DNA from: Aquilaria yunnanensis
Taxonomy: Eukaryota; Streptophyta; Magnoliopsida; Malvales; Thymelaeaceae
Direction: 5' to 3'
Assembly (NCBI GenBank): GCA_039654915.1
Contig: CM077596.1
Span: 310,001 to 374,000 of the forward strand
DNA: 64,000 nt
The position numbers and the translations under genes were made by a program. Of this stretch, positions 30,269 through 41,549 are shown piece by piece. The notes under the pieces were generated by a model that saw nothing but the letters and a program-made list of their open reading frames with translations, ran no database searches and was not told the origin of the DNA. The stretch's first letter is position 1. Each line of letters opens with the position of its first letter.

Positions 30269-30817
30269 CTATGAATCGACGATTTGCATCCCATCCAGTT
30301 TTCTCACAAACTGGCAAACTGGGTCGTTTAAAGTCAGATTCCCAAGACTATAACGATCTCGTTCTTTTTGGAGAATTATCCATAATCCAACAATCTCAAA
30401 TTGCACTATTCCGCAAGAATGCGCTTCAATAACCTCTCAAATATCTTCTAGAGATTCCTTACGCAAGCCATTCTTAATGAATCTTATTCTATCATTACGA
30501 TTTCTGGTGATCACTCCTGGAGAACGACATTTATTGCCGCAAATTCACCATCCACAATTATGACAAACGCCTAGCCTCTTTGCTCTTCTTTTTTTGGCAT
30601 AAGCGCTTTTACCAAAGCCGGGCATATGGGGAAAGAACGCTTCTGGAACTTCACTAGCTGAACGAACCTTAGCTTCGATTAGCCACCGCACATTATCAGG
30701 AATGCCTTTGTGCATAAATACTCTGAATCGTTCACATCTAGCTTGATAAATCTTTTTAAGAACATTTATTGAGAAGGAAGGAAAATACTTTCGTAGGGCG
30801 GAAAGAGAAGACTCCAT
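30269..30817 (-). pseudogene. Small Cys4 protein copy A of element 2, broken
   Basis: Equivalent of copy A (9252-9800). The frame stops at 30545 inside the cysteine cluster, where the second tryptophan codon TGG reads TGA, so the last two cysteines are lost. Homology goes on to about 30269. Confidence 0.8.
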
Positions 30818-31041
30818 TGATGAAGGAGGTATTTAAGAGAAGAAAGAAATTAGTGATTGTAGGAAACGGAAATAACTAACACATATTAATAGTGATGAAA
30901 GGGATAATGCGTTAATTACACTTACAGAAACAAGTACATTATTGTCAAAAGAAAAGACAAATGACAGCTTATATGTACAACAATCATGACTGTGGCTCTC
31001 ATCTTCCACTGATTTATGTCCAGTAATGGTTTCAATGCCTT

Positions 31042-31590
31042 CTATAAGTCGGGGATTTCCTTCCCATCCAGTTTTCTTACAAACTGACAAACAGGGTCGT
31101 TTAAAGTCACATTCCCAAGACTGTAACGGTCTCGTTCTTTATGGTAAGTCCTCAATAAACCGATAATTTCACCTTGCACTTTTCCACAAGAATGCGCTTC
31201 AAGAGTCTCTCGGATATCTTCCAGAGATTCCTTATGCAGGCCATTCTTAATGAATTTTCTTTTATCTTCACGATTTGTGGAGATGTATCCTAAAGAGCGA
31301 CATTTAGTATTACAATTCCATCGCCCACATTTATAACACACGCCTAGTCTCTTTGCTCTTCGCCTTTTGGCATAACGGCTTTTACCTAAACCGGGCATGC
31401 GGGGCATAAATGCATCTGGAACTTCACCAGCCGAACGGACCTTAGCTTCAATTAACCACCGCACATCGTCAGGAATGCCCTTGTGTATAAAAACTCTGAT
31501 TCTTTCACATCTAGCATGGTATATCTTTTTAAGAACATTTATTGAAAGAGAAGGAAAGTACTTTCGCAGGGTAGAAAGAGTAGAATCCAT
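31042..31590 (-). CDS. Small basic Cys4 protein, intact copy of element 2
   Basis: 182 residues, complete. It has GKSRYAKRRRAKRLG, CYKCGRWNCNTKC and KFIKNGL. The middle matches copy C of element 1 best (LGKSRYAKR, CYKCGRW), while its intact C-terminus (VCQFVRKLDGKEIPDL) is like that of copy B. One gene here stands for two in element 1, so unequal recombination or gene conversion between tandem copies is likely. A TATA box (CTATAAAT, 31695-31702) lies about 105 bp upstream. Confidence 0.75.
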   Translation of the reverse strand: MDSTLSTLRKYFPSLSINVLKKIYHARCERIRVFIHKGIPDDVRWLIEAKVRSAGEVPDAFMPRMPGLGKSRYAKRRRAKRLGVCYKCGRWNCNTKCRSLGYISTNREDKRKFIKNGLHKESLEDIRETLEAHSCGKVQGEIIGLLRTYHKERDRYSLGNVTLNDPVCQFVRKLDGKEIPDL

Positions 31591-31862
31591 TGATGAAAGA
31601 AGAATTTAATGGATGAAGGAAAGGACTCTGAAACAACTGACTTTGGAAGTTACGGAGTATCGTATCCGCTGCTTAATCGGAAAGAAGAACATGCATTTAT
31701 AGTGATGAGAGGATAACATGTCGATTACACTTATGGGAGTAAGTACATTATTGTCAAAAGAAAATGTAAATTTTCCAAATATGACAAATTGTATGTACAG
31801 TAATTGTGACTGTGGCTCAGATCTTCCACTGGCTTTACGTCCAGTAACGGTATTAACGGCTT

Positions 31863-32411
31863 CTATGAGTCGAAGATTTGCTTCCCATCCAGTTTTCTTA
31901 CAAGCTAGCAAACAGGGTCGTTTACAGTCAGATTCCCGGGACTGTATCGTTCTCGTTCTTCATGAAAAATGCTCCATAAACCAAGAAGTTCGCGTTGCAC
32001 TGATCCACAAGAATGCGTCTCAAGAGTCAATTGGATATCATCCAATGAGTCCTTACTCAGGCCATTCTTAATGAATCGTATTTTATCTTCTCGATTATCA
32101 GAGATCATCCCTAAAGAACGACATTTAGTATTACAAGTCCACCGTCCACATTTATGGCAGACTTGTAACCTTTTCGCTCTTCGCTTTTTGGCATAAGAGC
32201 TTTTGCCTATACCAGGCATGTGAGACACAAATGCCTCTGGGATTTCACCTGCCAGACGAACCTTGGCTTCGATTAACCACCGCACATCCTCATGGATTCC
32301 TTTGTGCATCAGAACTCTTAATCGTTCACAGCGAACTTGGTAGATCTTTTTGAGAATGTTCATTAGGAGAGAAGGAAAATATTTTCGTAAGACAGAAAGA
32401 GTATGATCCAT
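31863..32411 (-). pseudogene. Small Cys4 protein copy D of element 2, end removed by a stop
   Basis: Equivalent of copy D (11616-12164). The frame runs 168 codons to 31905, where the glutamine codon after DPVC (CAG in element 1) is TAG, removing about 14 residues. The basic run and cysteine cluster (CHKCGRWTCNTKC) are intact, so a nearly complete product is possible. Confidence 0.7.
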
Positions 32412-33732
32412 TTTCTAGAGGGAAGTAAAAGAAAGAAGAGAGGAAAGAATCAGTTATTATGGGCAACTGAGAGAACCGACTTGAGAGTCACGGAGTACCG
32501 TATCCGCCGCTTAACCGGAAAAGTGGATCCTACTTTATTTTAATGTGAATGATATTTCTTATCTTTGATATTCCATCCAGCTGACGTCGATCCAGTCCTT
32601 GATTATTGAATCTTTTGTCCGCTTTTGACAAAGTTTTCAACGACAATATTTCTTGATGTCTGCCTTATCTTTGACCATAGCTATCTCTTATCTTGGATAC
32701 TGCTAAGCTGGCGTCAATCCTATCCTTCTAGGTGTAGCCTCGATTATTGAATCGGTAGCCAGGCTTTTGACAATATTGTCTACTTTATCCTTGAATTGCT
32801 GATGGGGCTGGGTCTAGTATATCAGCTGTGTATCCAGTGATAGATTGGTAAGAGCTGATGTCATTTAGATCTCAGCTTATACTACTGTAATTGTGCGGTG
32901 GATGTATTTCCCATTTGATTCCTGTTATGTAAAACCCATGCATGCATGATGTGAAATGCATGAATGCAGAGCATGTGGAATTAATGTTTTTTTTTAATGG
33001 ATCTAGTTCTTCATGTCTTTGCTTTACTGGATCTTCTTTGTGATTGCCTTCTTGGACTATCATTGAATCTCTTTATGCTTTCCAGCTCTTGTCCATTGTC
33101 TCAAAAGCCCAACTCTTTTCAAAATCCCCTTTCCTTGACTTATTTTTGAATTTTGGCCTCAATTTCTTTAATGCCCGTCTCATACTTTATGCTTCTCTGG
33201 ATAATTGTCCCTGTTGAAATATTCGTGAGTATGATTCTTTCATGCTAACATGGACATGCTAAGACTTCTGAAGCGATCATCCAGGCAACTATCAAGGCTA
33301 TCTTCCGAAGATTTGTTACTCCTTCTTCTTTGTTAGCCTATGTTCTGTGCTGTTCGCAAAGCAGGACCTCAATCTTACCTGCCTTAATTCATAAAGCTTA
33401 TCACAGTAATCTACGGTCTTTGCTTTTTCTAAGTTTTAATTATTACTATTCTTCCTTCAAAAGTCACAACTTATTACACACTTAAGGCTAGTAGGAATGT
33501 GAGATTTGAAGGAAAAGAACTGGATAGAAACGACTTTAGCATTTTGAATGTAAGAATCAAAGGCAAGTTAAAGAGAATTGGCTTTTTATTTATGGGTAAG
33601 AGAATATAAAAATCTTGGATACAGATAGATAATGAAAGTGTAAGGGAAGAAAGCTCTTTTTGACAACTTTGATCAAATAAACTTTGGTAACCCTGTATCC
33701 ACTTCTTCCCTTTTGTCCGAGAATTTCTTCAT
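32412..33732 (-). other. Non-coding region between pol and cargo (element 2)
   Basis: Matches 12165-13461 with substitutions and small indels; no gene seen. Confidence 0.7.
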
Positions 33733-36700
33733 TTATGCAAAATATTTCTTGACTGAATTTGAATTTACTGGCTTTGCTAATTCTCGTCCATCCATTTCTG
33801 TCAGAATTAGAGCCCCTCCTGAAAATGCTTTCTTCACAACATATGGCCCATCATAATTTGGTGTCCATTTTCCTCTAGAATCATGTTGAATGGGTAGAAT
33901 TTTCTTGAGCACAATATCACCCTCGTGAAATTGCCGTGGACAAATCTTTTTATTGTAAGCGCGAATCATCCTCCTTTGATAAAGCTGCCCATGGCAGAGG
34001 GCTATCATTCTTCTTTCATCAATTAGGTTTAGTTGCTCGTATCTAGCTTTGACCCATTCTGCTTCTCTCAATTGAGTATCCATTAGTACCCTTAATGAAG
34101 GAATTTCAACTTCAATGGGCAATACAGCCTCCATACCATATACCAGAGAAAAAGGTGTTGTTCCAGTAGAAGTACGGGTAGAAGTTCTATAAGCATGTAG
34201 TGCAAAAGGTAACATCTCATGCCAGTCCTTGTAATTGACGACCATCTTTTCAACAATTCTCTTGATATTTTTATTGGCCGCTTCTACTGCACCATTCATC
34301 ATCGGTCGATAAGGTGCCGAATTGAGATGCTTGATCTTGAACTGTTGGCACAGAGTCCGCATCATTGCATTGTTCAAGTTCGTGGCATTGTCTAAGATGA
34401 AACACTCTGGCAGCCCATAGCGACAAATGATTTCCTTCTTGATGAACCCGCATACCACCTTTTGAGTTACATTTGCATAAGACACAGCTTCTACCCATTT
34501 AGTGAAGTAGTCAATTGCCACTAGGATGAATTTGTGACCATTAGAAGCTTTGGGGGTAATGGTTCCAATGACGTCAATTCCCCACATGGCAAAAGGCCAA
34601 GGTATTGCTATTACATTAAGAGGAGCAGATGGAGCCTGAATCTTGTTGGCATATATTTGGCATTTGTGACATTTTCTTACATGATTGATGCAATCACTTT
34701 CCAATGTGAGCCAATAGTAGCCAGCCCTCATTATTTGTCTTGCCATGGTATGACCACTAGTGTGTGCTCCACATATTCCGGAATGAACTTCTTCCATGAT
34801 CTTTTGTGCTTCATGAGCATCTACACAGCGAAGTAGCATCGAGTCTGGGGTTTTCTTATAAAGTATGTCTAGGTTTAAAAGAAAACCCATTGACAGTCTT
34901 CGTAGAAATTTCTTGTCATTTTCTGATGCTTCTGGTGGATATACTCTTTCTTGGAGGTATTTCTTGATATCGTGATACCAAGGCTTTCCATCCAATTCTT
35001 CTTCGATGCTCATGCAATAAGCTGGAGAATTTATTATTCTCATCTCGAACACAGGAGTATGCTCGGGGTCACTGATCTTGTACATAGCAGTCAAAGTAGC
35101 TAAAGCATCCGGTATTTGATTATCTTCCCTTGGAAGATGATGAAAGCTTATACTGTTAAATTTTCGAGCCAAGTCTAGTATGAGCTTTTGGTAAGGGATC
35201 AATTTTGAATCCCTTGTCTCCCATTCTCCATTGATTTGATATATGACTAATGCGGAATCCCCATAAACTCGGAGATCTCGCACTTTCAATTCCAGTGCCA
35301 TTTGGAGTCCCATAGCACATGCCTCATACTCTACTATATTGTTGGTACAAAGAAATGTAATTTTTGCTGTGAGAGGGAATTGCTCTCCACTTGGAGAGAT
35401 GAGTATGGCTCCAATCCCTTGTCCCAAAGCATTAGATGCTCCATCGAATGCCATTTTCCATGTTTCATCAGCTTTAGAGACTTCCTGTTCTATCGTCATT
35501 ATATCTCCATCAGGAAACTCCATTTTCATTGGCTCATAATCATCCAATGCTCTATCAGCCAGATATTCAGCAATCACACTCCCTTTTACAGCCTTTTGGG
35601 TGACATACTGTATGTCGTATTCAGACAACAGCATTTGCCATTTTGCGATCCTGCCTGATAAAGCTGGTTTCTCAAAAATGTACTTAATGGGATCAGTCTT
35701 GGAGATCAGCAATGTGGTGTTGTTGAGCATGTAGTGTCGTAGTCGGTGTGCTACCCATGCAAAGGCACAACAGGACTTTTCTACTATTGAGTATTTCGCT
35801 TCATATGTGGTAAGCTTCTTGCTCAAATAGTAAATTGCATGCTCTTTCTTGCCTGTTTCATCACGTTGACCCAATACGGATCCTAATGAAGAATCCTATA
35901 TGGATAAATATAGAATCAACGGTTCTCCAAATCGGGGTGGTACCAAGACTGGTGGATTTGATAGATATTGCTTGATTTTCTCGAATGCTTCTTGGCATTC
36001 GTTATTCCACTCGATCGGATTGTTCTTCTTTAGTGATTTGAAAAGAGGTTCACACTTGGACGTCAATTGTGAAATGAACCTTGCTATGAAGTTGATTCTG
36101 CCCAGAAAACTTCTTACTTGTTTTGGAGTTTTCGGGAGTTGCATTTCTTGTATCGCTTTGACTTTACTTGGGTCAACTCGAATCCCATCTTTGCTTACCA
36201 TGAAACCCAATAACTTTCCTGAAGAGGCTCCGAAAGTACATTTGGCAGGATTCAACTTTAGTTGATATTTGCGAAGTCTATCGAATAATTTTCTTAGCAC
36301 TTTTAGATGCCCCCCAGCATTAAAAGTTTTGGCGATCATGTCGTCTACATATACTTCAATTTCTTTATGCATCATGTCATGGAATAACGCGACCATGGCT
36401 CTTTGATATGTAGCACCAGCATTCTTTAACCCAAAAGGCATCACCTTATAATAGAAGGTACCCCAAAGGGTAATAAAAGCAGTTTTTATCATATCGTCTG
36501 GATCAAGTTTGATTTGATTGTACCCAGAAAAGCCATCCATGAAGGAAAAGTAGGAGTTTCCTACGGTATTATCCACCAGCGTATCGATGTGAGGAAGTGG
36601 GAAGTTATCTTTACGACTGGCTTCATTCAAGGGCCGGTAGTCCTGACAAACTCTTAGTTTCCCACTTTCTTTCTTTTCGACTGGAACAATGTTAACCACC

Positions 36701-37131
36701 CATTCTGTATATTCAGCGACCCCAAGGAATCCTGCATCCCATAACTTTCGAATCTCATCTTTTACTCTCAAGATTAGATCCGGCTTTAATCTTCGTAATT
36801 TCTGTCTGACAGGCTTCGCCCCAGGCTTCAAGGGTATTTTGTGTAGTACTATGTCTGAGCTTAAGCCAGGCATGTCTTGGTATGACCAAGCAAATATATC
36901 CACATATTCCTTCAATAAATGGACTAATTCTTCTTTTTCTTCAGGAGGAAATAGAGTGCCAATCTTGACTTTTTTTATATCCTGACTGTCTCCCAAGTTG
37001 AATACCTCAGTTGGTTCCTGACTTGTTGCTCTTTCTTTTTCATTTTGCTCGATCATTTTTAATAGCTCAGGAGATATTTGAAGATCTTCGTCATCCAAGT
37101 TGGTAGTGTTTACAGGATTATCAAAGTTCAT
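33733..37131 (-). pseudogene. pol: Pol of element 2, one stop codon
   Basis: Full-length homologue of the element 1 Pol with all domains in order: RT with YVDD, two RNase H domains and integrase with CHKC and the DDE residues. Between 35874 and 35896, in the first RNase H after LILYLSI, a glutamine codon CAG reads TAG. No frameshift was seen. The rest is about 95 percent alike by eye. The integrase has ILDNATN where element 1 has ISDNATN, keeping the Asp. Confidence 0.92.
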
Positions 37132-37162
37132 TCTTTCATTGTCATCAAAAAGAGTTTCAGGT

Positions 37163-37357
37163 CTGCATTAACCAGAAAGAAAAGAGAGAGAAGAGAAAAT
37201 GGCAAGAATGAGATGAATGCAAACTGGTACTTTATTTATAATGTGCATAAATCACAACTTTATTGGAATGAAAAGCAATAACTAAAAGGTTCACTTAAGC
37301 AAAGACTATACCCTATTGATTGAACCTTTCTTTAGGAGGTTTTTACTATTAGATTAC
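37163..37357 (-). other. Predicted 195-nt intron joining Gag-Pro to Pol (element 2)
   Basis: GTAATC at the Gag-Pro stop and TTAATGCAG before Pol, with a pyrimidine-rich run between. It restores the frame just as in element 1, so the splice sites and phase are conserved between two diverged copies. Confidence 0.8.
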
Positions 37358-40300
37358 TTTGAAAAGCTCTCGATTATAACAAGCAGTTCTATCGCCTCCC
37401 AATTGTTCAGCACATCCCATGGGCTACAGGGTTGAACGAGCTCCTCATCTTCAGGTGAATCACTGATTATTGCCTGAATAGAAAGACTTTCAAAAGGTTT
37501 GTTGATGATGATGGTCAGCGCGCCTTTATTGTCATTTTTCGGAATTAAGCCACCACTCACGAATGTTTCAGTGATGTCAGGGATATCCAGATTTCTTTCC
37601 TGTAGAGGATGCCCTGTTAATCGTGCAATCCTCTTTTCTTTCTTTTCAGCTATCGCCTTCATTTTGTCTTGCCTTGTCGGTGTGAAACCTAGGCCATATT
37701 TCCCTTCATTTGCAAAGATTTTCAATGGCTCGGTATTCCTTGTAAATCTTGTCCCAGACCTAACCCCGATGAGTATCCTCCTTTCATCATGAGTTTGGCG
37801 ATCATGCGACTTGTTTTTGGAGATGCTTGGCACGAGTTCTTCTCCATCGACATAAGTAGCTTTAACAATCTCGAAGGACCTGAAGGAGCAATCAGGTATA
37901 TCTTCATTGACCTCGACATATTGAGCACCCGCAGGTCTTGATAGCAGAATGTCTTCTTCAGCAAAGACTGTGATTATCTTTCCTTCAATAATGAATTTCA
38001 TTTTTTGATGTAATGAAGAAGGAATTGCTCCGGCCATATGGATCCATGGTCTTCCCAGCAGACAGGTATATGATGGACAAATATCCATGACTTGGAATGT
38101 GATGTGGAAGAGACAGGGACCAATCCCTATTGGTAGCTCTATTTCTCCAACAACATCTCTCTTCGTTCCGTCAAATGCTCGAACAACAATATGACTGTTG
38201 TTGAGGTATGATGGGTCTAAACCGATCTTATGTAAGGTTTCAAGCGGCATCACATTTAAGGCTGACCCATTGTCGACAAGAACTCTAGCCATAATTCGAT
38301 CTTTGTACTTAACCGAAATATGTAGAGCCTTAAAGTGACCCCTTCCTTCTGCTGGTATCTCATCGTCAGTGAATGTGATGAGATTCTGCGCTGTAATGTT
38401 GTTGATGAGGTGGTCAAAATTATTCACGGAAATATCTTGCTCAACATAGGCCTTATTCAAGACTTTGAGGAGGGCTTCTCGATGAGCATCAGAGCTTAGA
38501 AGTAATGATAGTATAGAAATCTTTGCTGGAAGGTGGTTTAACTGCTCAACAATGTTGTACTCACTTTGTTTTATGAGTTTGAGAAACTCAGTAGCTTGTT
38601 CATTTGTTACTGCTCGAGGCATCTCTTGCTCTTTGGATGTATTTGTATCAAGAGGTCTACTTGTTGGGTCTGTAACGTTCTTATCTTGTTGGAGTTTGTT
38701 CATTTGCTCCGGAGAATAACACCGACCACTTCTAGTCATACTCCCAACTTCTAACGGAGTTGATGTGATGTTAGAAGTGTAATCATAGCTCCATGGAACG
38801 GTTTTGTCTGATTTGTATGGGAATGGCCTTAGGACTTGAATTCTTAAAGGCTGAAGAGCAGGTTTTGAGATTGGTATGACTAGTGGTCTTGGCATAGCCT
38901 TGACTTCTTGTTCTTTAATGATCACATTTACGTCATCATCTTTATCTGACATAAAAACGATGAGTTGGGAGGAGTCTATGAGTTTTTGTAGATTCTCACG
39001 GAATTCTGAGCATTCCTGGATAGAATGACTTTTACTGTTATGAAAGTCACACCATTCCTCATCCTCGACTTCTTCATGTCCAAAAGGAGGTTTGCCCATG
39101 ATGATCCCTTCTTTCACAAGGCATGAATATATATGCTTAATAGGGGTTATGATATCGTTGGCTGACTTCTTCATCGGCCGATGTTCTTCTATCATATTGA
39201 CTGGTTTTGCTTGATGAGGCGGCAATGGATTATGAGTGACGTTTGGTTCATCAGAAAAGTCCAACCACTTTGACTCTATTAATTGTTGGACTATACGTTT
39301 CAAAGCTATGCAATTCTCTAGGCCATGACCCACTGTGCCATCATGATATGGGCAAGTTACGTTGGGGTCATACCACCTTGGATATGGGGGTTCCAATGGC
39401 CTTGTAGGAATTGGGCGGATAAGTTGACTTTCAATGAGTTTTGGATACAACTCAGTGTAAGTCATGGGAATTGGCGCAAAAACTTCCCTTGGTCTTTGTG
39501 CAGGAACTGCAGGAGTCGGAATAGGTGGCCGTAACTGATTAGGCCTGTTGAGAGGATAATTGTTGGGCCTATTGGGAGGATAATCACTGGGCCTATTCGG
39601 AGGATAATCATTGGGCCTGTTGGTAGGATAATAATTGGGCCTGTTGGCAGAATAGGATAGGCGAGGTCCGGTGGCCACAGTACCCACGAGGGGAATCCCT
39701 CTTCCTCGTCCTATTTGTTGTATTTCTTCATCTTTTCTTCTGGATGGTCCTCCTCTTTTCATAGGATCACTAAAGGACTCAGCAATCTTCCCAGTCCTAA
39801 TCCCATGTTTGATCATTTCTCTAGACATGACTACGTCAGAGAAATTAGTTGCTGAATTGCCAATGAGTTTGTCATAATATGGGTACTTCAGTGTCTGGAC
39901 AAACAAAGTGACCATTTCTCTTTCTGTCATAGGTGGCTGAACTTGTGCAGCTAAGTCCCTCCACCGTTGGGCATATTCCTTGAAAGTTTCTGGCTTTTTC
40001 TTCTCCATGTTTTGGAGAGTTTGGCAATCCGGAGCCAAGTCCATAACGTGTTTATAATTGCCGATGAAGGCCTGTGCAAGGTCATTCCAAGTTTTAATGT
40101 TTCTTGGACCTTGACTTAGATATCACTGTAATGCTGATTTTGTGAGGCTTTCCTGAAAAAGTGCAATCCACACCTTTTCATCTTTTGTGAGTGGTTGTAG
40201 TCTCCTTAGAAACAATGTGATGTGAGTGATGGGATCACTCGTTCCATCGTATTTCACAAAATCTGGCACCTTAAAGTCCGAAGGGATTACGACGTCTGGC

Positions 40301-40668
40301 ACTAAGCAGAGGTCATCCACTGAGAGAGATCCGAATATAGTACCTCCTTCAATGGCTCGTAGTCTCTTCTCTATTGTTTCGAGTTTTTGATATTCTCCTT
40401 CTTCCTTTGGTGGTGTCTTCTTCTCTTCATATACAGTGTCTTGTTTCAGGTGAACACTAGCAAACGGTCCTAGTTCCTGAAACAGGTTTTCTTGGACTGA
40501 GACTCGTTGCGGAGTGAATCCCGGAGGATAAGTGGGATCTTGTGCTTCTTTGATGGGAACTTGAGTTGCTTTCCCCTTGATTAGTTCCATCAATTGTCTC
40601 ATCTGTTCTGCCATACTTTCAATCTTGGACTCCATCTCTATGAGACGTCCTTCGGCTTGTTCTGCCAT
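37354..40668 (-). pseudogene. gag-pro: Gag-protease of element 2, broken
   Basis: Starts at 40668 and stops after 181 residues because the tryptophan codon in SALQW is TGA. Homology continues open from 40044 to 37354 with the NRPNDYPP repeats, knuckle motifs and protease (LVDNGSALNVMP). Near 37740-37850 two opposite small indels throw the G-patch out of frame and back, replacing it with unrelated residues. Without the stop the protein would still lack a G-patch. Confidence 0.9.
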
Positions 40669-41528
40669 TAATCTTGTTTGGAACCGAGTTGAATATCGGT
40701 GTTGAGGTCCAATTTTACCTTTTTTTAAAGTAAGATTTATTTTATTAGACTCTACATGTATGTGATTGATGTAATGTATGCATGCAATGAGTGAGTTTGA
40801 TTATCTACTATTGTGGAACTTTAAGACTTCTAGTTATTATTAGAAAGACCAAAAAGTTAGCATAGTTTGATGCGTGGTTTTGATGCATGAAGAATAATTG
40901 CACAAAACAGAAGTACAAGAAAAGAAAAATAAGGTTATTAATAAGTTAAATAGCAATTAACAACTCATGAACTATTATGGAAAAACGAGTTAAAACCATA
41001 AATATAAGACACGAAGAAAATAAAAGTGTAGAGCAACAACATAGCATAACAATGACATGCTTATGGCGTTGGTAAATGGGAGGAATACTGTGGTCAGTTC
41101 TATGGTTAAGTGGGGAATTCTATATGCATAAGGTGGTTTATCAAAAAGGCCAAGGGTAGTTCCCGAATCCCATCACTAAATTATAGTGACAGCCCAATTC
41201 CTTACCCTCTGGGGTTTATGTAAGGAAAGGATTAATTAGAGTCGTAGCTTTTCGTGGGCCCATGCAGAGACTAACTGTCTCAGGAGGCAATACACTACTT
41301 TGCTACTTTGAAACCGGTGAAGGCTTTGAGACCATGGCCTTACAAGGACAACAACACCAATTCCGCTTAGAAAGAACGTGTTCGATTTGAGGAAGCTCGG
41401 GTATAGAGCTTCATATTGTGAATGCATTATGCACGTTTACTTAAGTAGATATAGCACATAAATCCACATAAAATAAGCGAAGCAAATCAAAACAAATCAA
41501 CTTTTAGGCTCGACTCACAAACATCGAG
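40669..41528 (-). other. Leader of element 2, without ORF1
   Basis: Only about 860 bp separate gag from the primer site, against about 2490 bp in element 1. Flanks on both sides match element 1 (about 20400-20520 and 22430-22880), but ORF1 is missing and about 300 bp of unrelated AT-rich sequence stands in its place. The leader stem-loop is at 41170-41192. Confidence 0.8.
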
Positions 41529-41546
41529 TCCCCAGCGGAGTCGCCA
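41529..41546 (-). other. Primer-binding site, tRNA-Arg type (element 2)
   Basis: TGGCGACTCCGCTGGGGA in element orientation, 3 nt inside the LTR. All 18 bases complement the 3' end of plant tRNA-Arg(ACG) as I remember it. Confidence 0.88.
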
Positions 41547-41549
41547 AGC

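Noticed and set aside
41529..41546. tRNA gene suggested by the tRNA-Arg match
   Set aside because: Only 18 bases of a tRNA 3' end next to an LTR; it is a primer site.
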